DNA from: Candidatus Omnitrophota bacterium
GTDB taxonomy: Bacteria; Omnitrophota; Gorgyraeia; B26-G9
Assembly (NCBI GenBank): GCA_022013205.1
Contig: JAKLQT010000092.1
Span: 1-13,293, forward strand
Direction of reading: 5' to 3'
Length of the DNA stretch: 13,293 nt
Below, one piece after another: positions 1 through 6,017 of the stretch (positions within the stretch are counted from its first letter, which is position 1; the number at the start of each line of letters is the position of its first letter). The notes beneath the pieces are model-generated. The model was not told the DNA's origin and made no database searches. It saw nothing but the letters and a program-made list of their open reading frames with translations. The position numbers and the translations under genes are program-made.

Positions 1-4
1 AAGT

Positions 5-88
5 GTAGGGGCAATTCATGAATTGCCCGTTTCAAATCCATATTATTTTAAAATTATTTATTTCGGACGATTCGTGAATCGTCCCTAC
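5..88. repeat. Inverted pair of palindromic repeats
   Basis: Two 24-bp units face each other, separated by about 36 bp of A+T-rich DNA. The inner unit at 9-28 is a perfect 20-bp palindrome (GGGCAATTCATGAATTGCCC). The unit at 65-84 is a palindrome broken only at its centre (G74/T75). GTAGGG at 5-10 and CCCTAC at 83-88 close the pair as an outer inverted repeat. Aligned in the same orientation, the units differ at two stem positions and both changes are matched on the opposite arm (G11/C26 against A/T; A13/T24 against G/C), so base pairing is kept. The element lies just downstream of the epimerase gene and could also end its transcript, although no clear T-run follows. It looks like a REP-type or miniature mobile repeat; the family is not identified. 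Confidence 0.75.
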
Positions 89-121
89 AGGTAATTTATA
101 ATTTTTGTCCCACATTCACGG

Positions 122-1171
122 TCATTTGTGACCATGAATGCAAATTTCTTCCATAATTTTGTCGATATTGTAGGTAAAATCCCATTCCGGATAATGTGCC
201 TTAAATTTCGATACATCGGAAATATACCAGATATGGTCGCCGATGCGGTTTGTCTCATTATACTCATAAACCGCTTTCTTATTAAGCAACTTTTCCAGCT
301 TTGTTATCGCCTCCAGCACGGAGATATTCGAATGTCTGGCTCCGCCGGCATTATAAACCTCGCCGCGGCGCGGTTTCTGATGAAAATACCAAAACATGTT
401 CACCAGATCAAAACTATGCATATTATCCCTTACCTGCTTGCCTTTATAACCGAAAACCGTGTATTTCTTCCCCGTAACAATACATTTAACCAGATACGCG
501 AGAAAACCGTGCAATTGCGTAGCGCTGTGCCCTGGTCCGCTCAGGCATCCGGCGCGGAAAACCCCGGTATTTAGGCCGAAATATTTTCCGTATTCCTGCA
601 CCATAATATCCGCGGCCAGTTTTGAAGCACCAAACAGACTATGCAGGCAATCGTCAATGCTCATTGCCTCATCGATGCCGTTAAAACAGGGGTTTTCCCG
701 CGGCAACTCATAGCGCGTTTCAAGCTCCAGAAAAGGCAGATGATTCGGCCGGTCACCATAGACCTTATTTGTAGAAGTAAAGATAAACGTTGCCTCGGGA
801 CAAAAGGCGCGGAAATTCTCCAGCAGCACCAGCGTACCGTTGGCGTTAACCGTAAAATCCGTGAACGGCTCTTTAGCTGCCCAATCATGGCTCGGCTGTG
901 CCGCGGTGTGAATGATCAGCTCGAAAGAATGTTCCCTGAATATTGCGGCGATCGCATCATTATCCCTGATGTCCGCGTTATAATGAATATACTTATCTTT
1001 CAAAAGTACTTCAAGATTTTTCCGGTTCCATTCCGTGGACGCCTCCGGCCCGAAAAAATATCCGCGCATGTCATTATCAATGCCCACCGCCTGGTAGCCA
1101 CGCTCCACAAAAAATTTTACCGCTTCAGAACCAATCAATCCCCCTGAACCGGTAACCAAAATAGTTTTCAT
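122..1171 (-). CDS. CDP-paratose 2-epimerase-like NAD-dependent SDR
   Basis: This is an extended short-chain dehydrogenase/reductase of 349 aa. Visible features are the nucleotide-binding TGSGGLIGS (G8, G11, G14), FTSTNKVYGD at 131-140, a HSLFGASK segment at 177-184, and a C-terminal sugar-nucleotide domain with YTVFGYKGKQVRDN. The closest relatives I recognise are CDP-paratose/CDP-tyvelose 2-epimerases, which act at C2 of a CDP-3,6-dideoxyhexose using bound NAD. The usual catalytic Tyr of YxxxK is Phe180 here, while Lys184 is kept. I chose the ATG at 1171 because AGAGGA lies about 8 nt upstream and the Rossmann strand follows at once; an in-frame ATG at 1222 would add 17 unconserved residues. 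Base composition is about 50% G+C in sampled lines, against 25-35% elsewhere, which suggests a separate origin. It stands apart from the operon holding the other CDP-sugar genes. The fold is certain; the exact substrate is inferred. Confidence 0.85.
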   Translation of the reverse strand: MKTILVTGSGGLIGSEAVKFFVERGYQAVGIDNDMRGYFFGPEASTEWNRKNLEVLLKDKYIHYNADIRDNDAIAAIFREHSFELIIHTAAQPSHDWAAKEPFTDFTVNANGTLVLLENFRAFCPEATFIFTSTNKVYGDRPNHLPFLELETRYELPRENPCFNGIDEAMSIDDCLHSLFGASKLAADIMVQEYGKYFGLNTGVFRAGCLSGPGHSATQLHGFLAYLVKCIVTGKKYTVFGYKGKQVRDNMHSFDLVNMFWYFHQKPRRGEVYNAGGARHSNISVLEAITKLEKLLNKKAVYEYNETNRIGDHIWYISDVSKFKAHYPEWDFTYNIDKIMEEICIHGHK

Positions 1172-1225
1172 CCAAATCCTCTGCGAATGAACCTTATTTG
1201 CGCCGTCTGAATGAATCTCCACGGG

Positions 1226-1254
1226 CTAATATGATATTAAATCACTTGAAGCAA
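1226..1254 (-). promoter_or_regulatory. Possible promoter of the epimerase gene
   Basis: On the minus strand, TTGCTT (1249-1254) and TATTAG (1226-1231) are separated by 17 bp. The spacing is ideal but each hexamer is only a partial sigma-70 match. It would give an untranslated leader of roughly 45 nt before the ATG at 1171. It overlaps the end of the Xre-like remnant. Confidence 0.25.
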
Positions 1255-1341
1255 AGCGTTCCTTTTTGAGGCCTTCGGAAAAGAAATTTTTACTCCTCTT
1301 CCTAAGGTAGTCGCAAGACGCAGCAATGTATCCACCTTTTT
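1237..1341 (-). pseudogene. Possible C-terminal remnant of an Xre/HigA-type antitoxin
   Basis: Read on the minus strand toward the TAA at 1237-1239, this stretch encodes KKVDTLLRLATTLGRG followed by VKISFPKASKRNALLQVI. A VDTLLRLATTLG-VKISF segment is typical of the last helix and tail of Xre-family antitoxins (HigA-like), which sit after the helix-turn-helix. There is no start codon or DNA-binding part. The frame runs back into the 94-bp repeat, where it meets a stop, and the similarity ends where the repeat begins at 1337. The simplest reading is a gene end left behind after a rearrangement at the repeat. A 48-aa frame overlaps it (see rejected items), so the call rests only on family resemblance. 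The rest of the 313-bp gap at 1172-1484 holds the direct repeat and, at 1431-1484, nothing I recognise. Confidence 0.4.
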
Positions 1342-1430
1342 GATTATAGTAAATAAAAAAAACGCAACGCATTTTTTCTTTTTACGTCACGCTTTCAATA
1401 AATCAATTAATCAAACACCATCCCCTTCTC
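1337..1430. repeat. 94-bp direct repeat, copy 1
   Basis: It is identical to 2187-2280 except at one position (A1348 against G2198). The two copies lie exactly 850 bp apart and enclose the toxin-antitoxin cassette. This copy lies downstream of the antitoxin gene in the direction of transcription and abuts the Xre-like remnant on its other side. It contains a long hairpin at 1349-1385. I do not recognise it as a known family. Confidence 0.95.
1349..1385 (-). terminator. Long hairpin, probable terminator of the toxin-antitoxin unit
   Basis: The minus-strand RNA can form a 17-bp stem with loop GUU. A GC core (UGC-GUU-GCG) lies inside A-rich and U-rich arms, with two G-U wobbles and one A-A mismatch. 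The plus-strand RNA would have three mismatches, so the structure favours the direction in which the genes are read. The run of eight U after the GC core resembles an intrinsic terminator. It starts 99 nt after the antitoxin stop codon. Confidence 0.5.
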
Positions 1431-1484
1431 AGAAGTAGCTATCCAACCAGCTTGAGGTCAAACTCGCTATTATTCTCATATTAT

Positions 1485-1652
1485 CTAATTATGCGTCACT
1501 TTCCCAATCTTAAGATTATATTTCTTTATGACTTCCTGCGCTTCTCGATGTATCTTCGCTAAACGCTCCTTTGAACTTAAATTCTTCTCTTCTTCATAAA
1601 GCCTTTCCTGTATCTCATGTATTTCTCTCATTGGTCTTGGTTCTTTATACAT
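1485..1652 (-). CDS. Small antitoxin-like protein paired with the PIN toxin
   Basis: This is a 55-aa charged, helix-rich protein beginning MYKEPRPMREIHEIQERLYEE and ending KYNLKIGKVTHN. Small proteins with an MREIHEI-type start followed by an E/K-rich helix are, as I recall, commonly encoded next to PIN-domain toxins. The likely role is to bind and neutralise the toxin, and perhaps to repress the operon. Its ATG lies inside the last codons of the toxin gene, giving an 8-nt overlap (1645-1652), which suggests translational coupling. A strong ribosome binding site, GGAGGTGAT at 1658-1666, ends 5 nt before the ATG. No classic DNA-binding domain is visible in it. The order, with antitoxin second, is the reverse of the usual vapBC order. 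Antitoxin function is inferred from context and family resemblance. Confidence 0.75.
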   Translation of the reverse strand: MYKEPRPMREIHEIQERLYEEEKNLSSKERLAKIHREAQEVIKKYNLKIGKVTHN

Positions 1653-2127
1653 CTTCTATCACCTCCAATGGCGTGCAGATATCTATATTTCGATACCCCA
1701 TTAGATTATTTACTCCATTTACTTCTATGCGCGTTTTATGTTTTACTAAATGTTTAAAATTCCAACTTACCAATATATCTATTTCGTTTACTGTCGCTAA
1801 AGCTATATGCAAAGCATCGTCTTCGTATCTAGCCGGAATAATTTGTTCACTAATATATTTCTGAGCTAAAATATCAACTTCATTATTGCCTTCTAATATC
1901 TCACTTAATGTTATTTTTTCAACATAGTTAATAAGCCTTTTTTGCTTTTCTGAATCTTTTGTATTGTTTATTTCTCGGATAACCACTTCCGATATAAATC
2001 CCTCATATTTACCTTGATTAATCTCTTTGCATAACTGTCTCGTGCCTTCTTTATCTTTTTCGTTGATATCATCTGCCAATGCAAAGTTTATTATTGACGT
2101 ATCTAAATACAACCTAAGTTTTCTCAT
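1645..2127 (-). CDS. PIN-domain toxin (VapC-like ribonuclease)
   Basis: This is a 160-aa PIN-fold protein, somewhat longer than the usual VapC of about 130-140 aa. The first acidic residue is D9 in LYLDTSIINF. E47 and E52 lie in the SEVVIREI helix, D104 in YEDDALHIALA, and SWNFKHL at 121-127 closes the active site with Asn123 in the fourth acidic position. PIN toxins cleave RNA using metal held by these acidic residues. The ATG at 2127 has GAGGTG 5 nt upstream and starts directly at the first beta strand; an in-frame ATG at 2163 would place the -10 box inside the coding region. The stop codon overlaps the next gene, the antitoxin-like protein. The promoter at 2146-2173 belongs to this pair. 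The pair is flanked by 94-bp direct repeats and is among the most A+T-rich DNA here (25% G+C in one sampled line), consistent with insertion as a unit. Confidence 0.85.
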   Translation of the reverse strand: MRKLRLYLDTSIINFALADDINEKDKEGTRQLCKEINQGKYEGFISEVVIREINNTKDSEKQKRLINYVEKITLSEILEGNNEVDILAQKYISEQIIPARYEDDALHIALATVNEIDILVSWNFKHLVKHKTRIEVNGVNNLMGYRNIDICTPLEVIEDV

Positions 2128-2145
2128 CCCATCACCTCTAATATA

Positions 2146-2173
2146 ATTATACCCCCTATTCAACTTCTTTCAA
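2146..2173 (-). promoter_or_regulatory. Promoter of the toxin-antitoxin pair
   Basis: On the minus strand, TTGAAA (2168-2173) and a perfect TATAAT (2146-2151) are separated by 16 bp, close to the sigma-70 consensus. Transcription would start near 2139, immediately before the ribosome binding site GAGGTGAT (2131-2138), so the leader is very short. A small inverted repeat, AACTT/AAGTT (2162-2177), overlaps the -35 box and could be an operator for autoregulation; that is speculative. Confidence 0.6.
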
Positions 2174-2186
2174 AGTTCTTTCTTTT

Positions 2187-2280
2187 TTTTTGATTATGGT
2201 AAATAAAAAAAACGCAACGCATTTTTTCTTTTTACGTCACGCTTTCAATAAATCAATTAATCAAACACCATCCCCTTCTC
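2187..2280. repeat. 94-bp direct repeat, copy 2
   Basis: This is the partner of 1337-1430, matching at 93 of 94 positions. It lies between the end of the eight-gene glycan operon and the promoter of the toxin-antitoxin pair. The outer flanks of the two copies differ, apart from TAGCT shared at 1436-1440 and 2286-2290, six bases beyond each copy, so the shared segment may once have been longer. Confidence 0.95.
2199..2235 (-). terminator. Long hairpin, probable terminator of the glycan operon
   Basis: This is the same 17-bp stem with GUU loop as at 1349-1385, carried by the second repeat copy. It starts 68 nt after the stop codon of the GT-C/DUF3108 gene, the last gene of the operon. The G-U wobbles favour folding in the minus-strand transcript, and eight U residues follow the GC core. 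Confidence 0.5.
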
Positions 2281-2303
2281 TTTCTTAGCTAAAGAGTCCT
2301 TCA

Positions 2304-4733
2304 TCATTTGCGTTCAAGCGTAATAAATCCTGCTTTTGTTAAAACTTCCATGCGTACTAACAGCTTTGCCTTGCTGGTGTTAAACCACATATTAACAGAT
2401 GCTATCTTTTTCGGCTTCCCTTTTAAGCTGAAATATTCTCCCTTAACCTCCCAGCAGTCTATTTTTTTACCAAAAGATTTTATTTGTGTTTGCCCTACAA
2501 CTTCTGCCTGCAGCTTATAATTTGTCTTCCCCGGATTGATAAACACATCAAAATTGCGTACATGATTAAAATCAAAGGTCGTGATATAAAACACCGCGGA
2601 AAGCGGGTCCTGTGTATACTTATTAAATGACACCTTCCTGTCTTTACTCATCATAACCATCTGTTCTCGGTCAAAGATAACATCTTTTACTTTTATATCC
2701 TTACCTGTCCTGATACTCTGATGATACGACAGAGGAACAGTAGAATCCTTATCAATTAATGATTTTATCTGTATAGAAACATCCATAAGCATGGCAAGAA
2801 TTCCTTTAGCTTTTGCATCCGCCTCAACCAATACATTCCTTTCACTCTGCGCACTTTTTACTTTTACATAAAGATCTAAAACAGGGACAAGATCAAGATA
2901 TTTAATTGAATAAGAAAATTTATCTCCGACACTAAATCCAAATTTATTATCCTCTAGATTTCGAACATCAGCCGATCGTCCTTTTTTACTATTATTATTT
3001 TCCATGATGTTTTTCGGATCAACCGCTTTCGCGGTTATTTCATAAATTTTTTTATTTCCAAAATCCGCTGCCAACACATATCCCCTGTTTGATTTAAGAT
3101 CAGGAATTTGCCCTAAAATCATTCCCCCTTCATAATTACTATATTTATCTTCATGCAGAACCAGGTACTTAACTCCCAGAAATTTTAAAATTCCAGGGGT
3201 CTTGTCGGCATTAAGATCTACAATTTTTTTTCTTATACTTTCTGACTCCGCGCCCAAGATTACTCCATTTACCAATCTTTTGCCATGATAGCGCTGGCAA
3301 AATAAATACGGCCTCTCATCCGCATCTATAGGATATTCAGCCACGATATAATCACCTCTTTGAGCGGATAACCAGGCGTATACAGGAGGGACACTGCTGG
3401 CATCAATCGTTCTTGTAGGAGGATAAGGCAAAAACTCAAAAACTATCAATATCCCCAATAATATAGCCATGCACAGTTTCCTCCTGCGTGAAAACCCCTT
3501 TAAAAAAAAGCTTATTGCAAAGCCAGAAAGCACGCACACAGATATCAAAACAAAGATACCCAGCCTGGCATAATTACGAAACATCGGAAAAATATGATAA
3601 AGAAAAAAAGACGGGAATGGCAGAAATATTTTTCCAAGCTTAAGATAAGGAGGAAAAGAAAAAATCATAAAAGCAAAGAATGCAAACAAAAAGAACTTGT
3701 TTACAAAAACGCTGTTGTCGCTATACTCCTTCAAAGCTAAACTTGGGCTGCGCCATTTTCTTATCCAAAAAAATGAAAGCAGCAACCCCGTCCATCCCAG
3801 ATAGAGCGTCTGTGCGGGCGGATTATATCCGTATAGAAAAGTATCGATAAAAGGCCTTGTGATCCACCCCAAAAACGGATGAAAATAAGCAGGAAGAAAA
3901 TAGTTAAGAATCCTGGCTGAATCAGCAAAAAGCTGCCCAAAGGGCCGTACGAAATCAGTTTGAATAAGAGTATTTCCCGAGCTCTTAAAAATTATAAATT
4001 TCAGTATATGAAATAATGCCGGAAGGAGTAGAACCATCCCGGTAAAAAATCCGGCTATAATATATTTGCCGTGTTTAGCTATTCGAAGCAAAAGCGTAGC
4101 ACGAAAATAAAAACAATAAAATAAAAAAAGAACGCCAGAAAATATCCCGGCAAAATAAAGGTAATAATAATCAAAAAATCCTATTAAAGCGAACAAAATT
4201 CCGCATAAAACAGCGCTTATATACGAAGGTTTTTTTATGAATTTAAATAAACCCAATATATAAAACACAAGCCACTGCATATTGGAAAGGCCGAGATGCT
4301 CAAAGGCATGAGAAAAATGGTAGGGAGAAAATGTAAAGATCAAACCGCTAAGCGCTGAAGCATACGCGTTTTTCGTAAAAAAGAAAACCAGATAATACAT
4401 TGCCAGTCCGGAAAGTATAAATCCCCATAGAATTTGTATATTATAAGCGCTCACTTCCCCTATCGCGCAAGTCAAATGCTTATTCATAAAATTCCAAAGG
4501 GGATAATAAGGGTATTTAGAATAATCAGCGCCATATGGAGCCGAGACAAGCGGAACATTTAACTCAGAGATTTCTTGTTTATGAGCGATTTGCAGCCACC
4601 AGAAATGCCAAACAGTAACCAGTGCGTCTTTAGGATCTCCGAAAACCTTTCCTGAAAAATTACCGATTACCGGGCTTATAGCCAGCACTCCTACTATAAC
4701 AAAGATAATAATCACTAGAACATTTCTATACAT
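2304..4733 (-). CDS. GT-C-like polytopic membrane protein fused to a DUF3108 domain
   Basis: The protein is 809 aa. A first membrane segment (about 3-24) is followed by an outside loop with FGDPKDALVTVWHFWW (31-46), whose GD-x-x-D pattern is typical of GT-C glycosyltransferases that use lipid-linked sugars, and then many hydrophobic helices to about residue 435. A soluble stretch follows, and residues about 596-809 match the beta-rich DUF3108 domain (start KFSYSIKYLDLVPVLDLYVKV, later TTFDFNHVRNF and CWEVKGEYF). DUF3108 is usually a separate exported protein of about 230 aa, so the fusion is unusual. I preferred the ATG at 4733, directly before the first membrane helix; the in-frame ATG at 4844 would overlap the upstream gene by 62 nt and has no better ribosome binding site. 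It is the last gene of the operon, 49 nt after the GT4 gene. Its probable role is sugar transfer at the outer face of the inner membrane; the substrate is unknown. Confidence 0.75.
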   Translation of the reverse strand: MYRNVLVIIIFVIVGVLAISPVIGNFSGKVFGDPKDALVTVWHFWWLQIAHKQEISELNVPLVSAPYGADYSKYPYYPLWNFMNKHLTCAIGEVSAYNIQILWGFILSGLAMYYLVFFFTKNAYASALSGLIFTFSPYHFSHAFEHLGLSNMQWLVFYILGLFKFIKKPSYISAVLCGILFALIGFFDYYYLYFAGIFSGVLFLFYCFYFRATLLLRIAKHGKYIIAGFFTGMVLLLPALFHILKFIIFKSSGNTLIQTDFVRPFGQLFADSARILNYFLPAYFHPFLGWITRPFIDTFLYGYNPPAQTLYLGWTGLLLSFFWIRKWRSPSLALKEYSDNSVFVNKFFLFAFFAFMIFSFPPYLKLGKIFLPFPSFFLYHIFPMFRNYARLGIFVLISVCVLSGFAISFFLKGFSRRRKLCMAILLGILIVFEFLPYPPTRTIDASSVPPVYAWLSAQRGDYIVAEYPIDADERPYLFCQRYHGKRLVNGVILGAESESIRKKIVDLNADKTPGILKFLGVKYLVLHEDKYSNYEGGMILGQIPDLKSNRGYVLAADFGNKKIYEITAKAVDPKNIMENNNSKKGRSADVRNLEDNKFGFSVGDKFSYSIKYLDLVPVLDLYVKVKSAQSERNVLVEADAKAKGILAMLMDVSIQIKSLIDKDSTVPLSYHQSIRTGKDIKVKDVIFDREQMVMMSKDRKVSFNKYTQDPLSAVFYITTFDFNHVRNFDVFINPGKTNYKLQAEVVGQTQIKSFGKKIDCWEVKGEYFSLKGKPKKIASVNMWFNTSKAKLLVRMEVLTKAGFITLERK

Positions 4734-4782
4734 ACTTTTACTTCGCGTCTGGTTATGTAGTTTTGAGTCCAAGCGATGAAGC

Positions 4783-6006
4783 CTATTTAATCCCGGCAAG
4801 CAGGCATATTTCTTCTGCTCTTTTTTCCCATCCCCATTTTTCATGTATTAGCTCAATAGCTTGATCTTTTAATTCGCTATAAATTTCCATGTTTGTAATG
4901 AGTTTTATAATATTCTCAGCAAATTCATGTTTATCAAAACACCTGGTTTTAAGCATGCCCTTCGGATAATATGTCTTTAATGCTTCAAGATCAAAACTGA
5001 CACCAGGCAGGCCCCAGGCCATAGCCTCAGCAGCAGCCATTCCCCCGCTGTCATATACCGCCGGATGTACAATGATTTTACTTTGTTTAAAAATCACGTA
5101 TTTCTCCTGGCCGTCTTTAAATCCTAGAAGATCTATATTTTTCTCCAGATTAAGCTCTGCGATTTTTTTTTGCGCTTCTTTTTCTAAATCACCTATGCCG
5201 ATCATTGCTAATCTGGCCTCACTTATTTCACTTGAGACAATTTTCCATATATCTATAAGTTCCAATATGCCTTTTTGAGAATGAAATCTGCCGACAAAGC
5301 AGGCATCATAGATTCTATTTTCGAAACTGATTATTTTACCTGAATTTAAATAATCAAGAGACGGCTTTATATCAACCCCTCCCCTTATAACTACAACCTT
5401 TTCCGAAGGCCTTCTTTTTGTCACAAACTTTTTAACATCCGGTTCACTGGTAACAAATACTATGTCCGCGAAATTTTTCACTAATAAATATATCGGCAGC
5501 TGCATTATCCAGTAACCGAATCCGATAAGAAATCGCCACCCTTTGTACGGGGTTTCCTTGCTCCAGAATTTTGGAGCAAAAAGAAAAAAACCGGCGATCC
5601 ATTTAATATTCTTATTCTTGAGTTTTAGTATTATTGCCGGTATGGAATCCTGCCAGAAATCTGAGGCAGAATAGACAATTTCTCCATCTTTGACCTTCAA
5701 CTTCAAAGCATTTACGACTCCGCTTAAGATCCGGTAAAAATATCCTATTACAAAAGGGAGTTTTTCAATAACCTTAGCCGGCCATAGATGAAATTTAACC
5801 CCCTTTAACTTATAAACATCACGGCACATCTTTAGCCCCTCTTCCCAGAGGTAGATGTTTATAGTCAATCCGCTTCTTGCCCAGCACCTGGCAAGTTCGA
5901 TATAAATCCTGTCTCCGCCGCTTAAGGCAGCTGATTTTTTGTCGAGTGAAGCCGCGTTAGCTATTATATGAATCTCAGGTTTCTTGTTTGAGTTGGTATC
6001 GGCCAT
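4783..6006 (-). CDS. Glycosyltransferase family 4 (GT-B fold)
   Basis: This 407-aa protein has the two-domain layout of GT4 retaining transferases. The N-terminal domain carries SGGDRIYIELARCW (29-42), corresponding to the acceptor-side glycine loop. The C-terminal donor domain starts near VVVIRGGVDI, then CFVGRFHSQKGILELID (236-252) and HPAVYDSGGMAAAEAMAWGLPGV (314-336). The family's E-x7-E motif reads D319-x7-E327, so the first Glu, which normally contacts the sugar nucleotide, is Asp. It probably transfers a hexose from a nucleotide sugar to a growing glycan on the cytoplasmic side of the membrane. It starts 11 nt after the methyltransferase stop codon; its ribosome binding site is weak. 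Donor and acceptor cannot be told from sequence. Confidence 0.85.
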   Translation of the reverse strand: MADTNSNKKPEIHIIANAASLDKKSAALSGGDRIYIELARCWARSGLTINIYLWEEGLKMCRDVYKLKGVKFHLWPAKVIEKLPFVIGYFYRILSGVVNALKLKVKDGEIVYSASDFWQDSIPAIILKLKNKNIKWIAGFFLFAPKFWSKETPYKGWRFLIGFGYWIMQLPIYLLVKNFADIVFVTSEPDVKKFVTKRRPSEKVVVIRGGVDIKPSLDYLNSGKIISFENRIYDACFVGRFHSQKGILELIDIWKIVSSEISEARLAMIGIGDLEKEAQKKIAELNLEKNIDLLGFKDGQEKYVIFKQSKIIVHPAVYDSGGMAAAEAMAWGLPGVSFDLEALKTYYPKGMLKTRCFDKHEFAENIIKLITNMEIYSELKDQAIELIHEKWGWEKRAEEICLLAGIK

Positions 6007-6017
6007 TATAAATTTAG

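Noticed and set aside
641..1147. Long plus-strand open frames opposite the epimerase (also 128-574 and 459-713)
   Set aside because: They are antisense to a well-supported gene in high-G+C DNA, and the products have no recognisable domain.
1172..1222. In-frame ATG at 1222 that would lengthen the epimerase by 17 residues
   Set aside because: The ATG at 1171 has a clear AGAGGA ribosome binding site and directly starts the Rossmann fold; the extra residues do not fit the family.
1226..1372. 48-aa minus-strand frame (MRCVFFIYYN...) beginning inside repeat copy 1
   Set aside because: There is no ribosome binding site and no family resemblance. The overlapping frame looks more like a real protein tail, though I cannot exclude this one.
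1337..1430. Integron attC site
   Set aside because: The length and hairpin are suggestive, but I could not find the RYYYAAC/GTTRRRY core pairs.
4734..4844. In-frame ATG at 4844 that would lengthen the GT-C/DUF3108 protein by 37 residues
   Set aside because: It would overlap the preceding GT4 gene by 62 nt, and the added segment is polar and partly the out-of-frame end of that gene. The ATG at 4733 sits at the first membrane helix.
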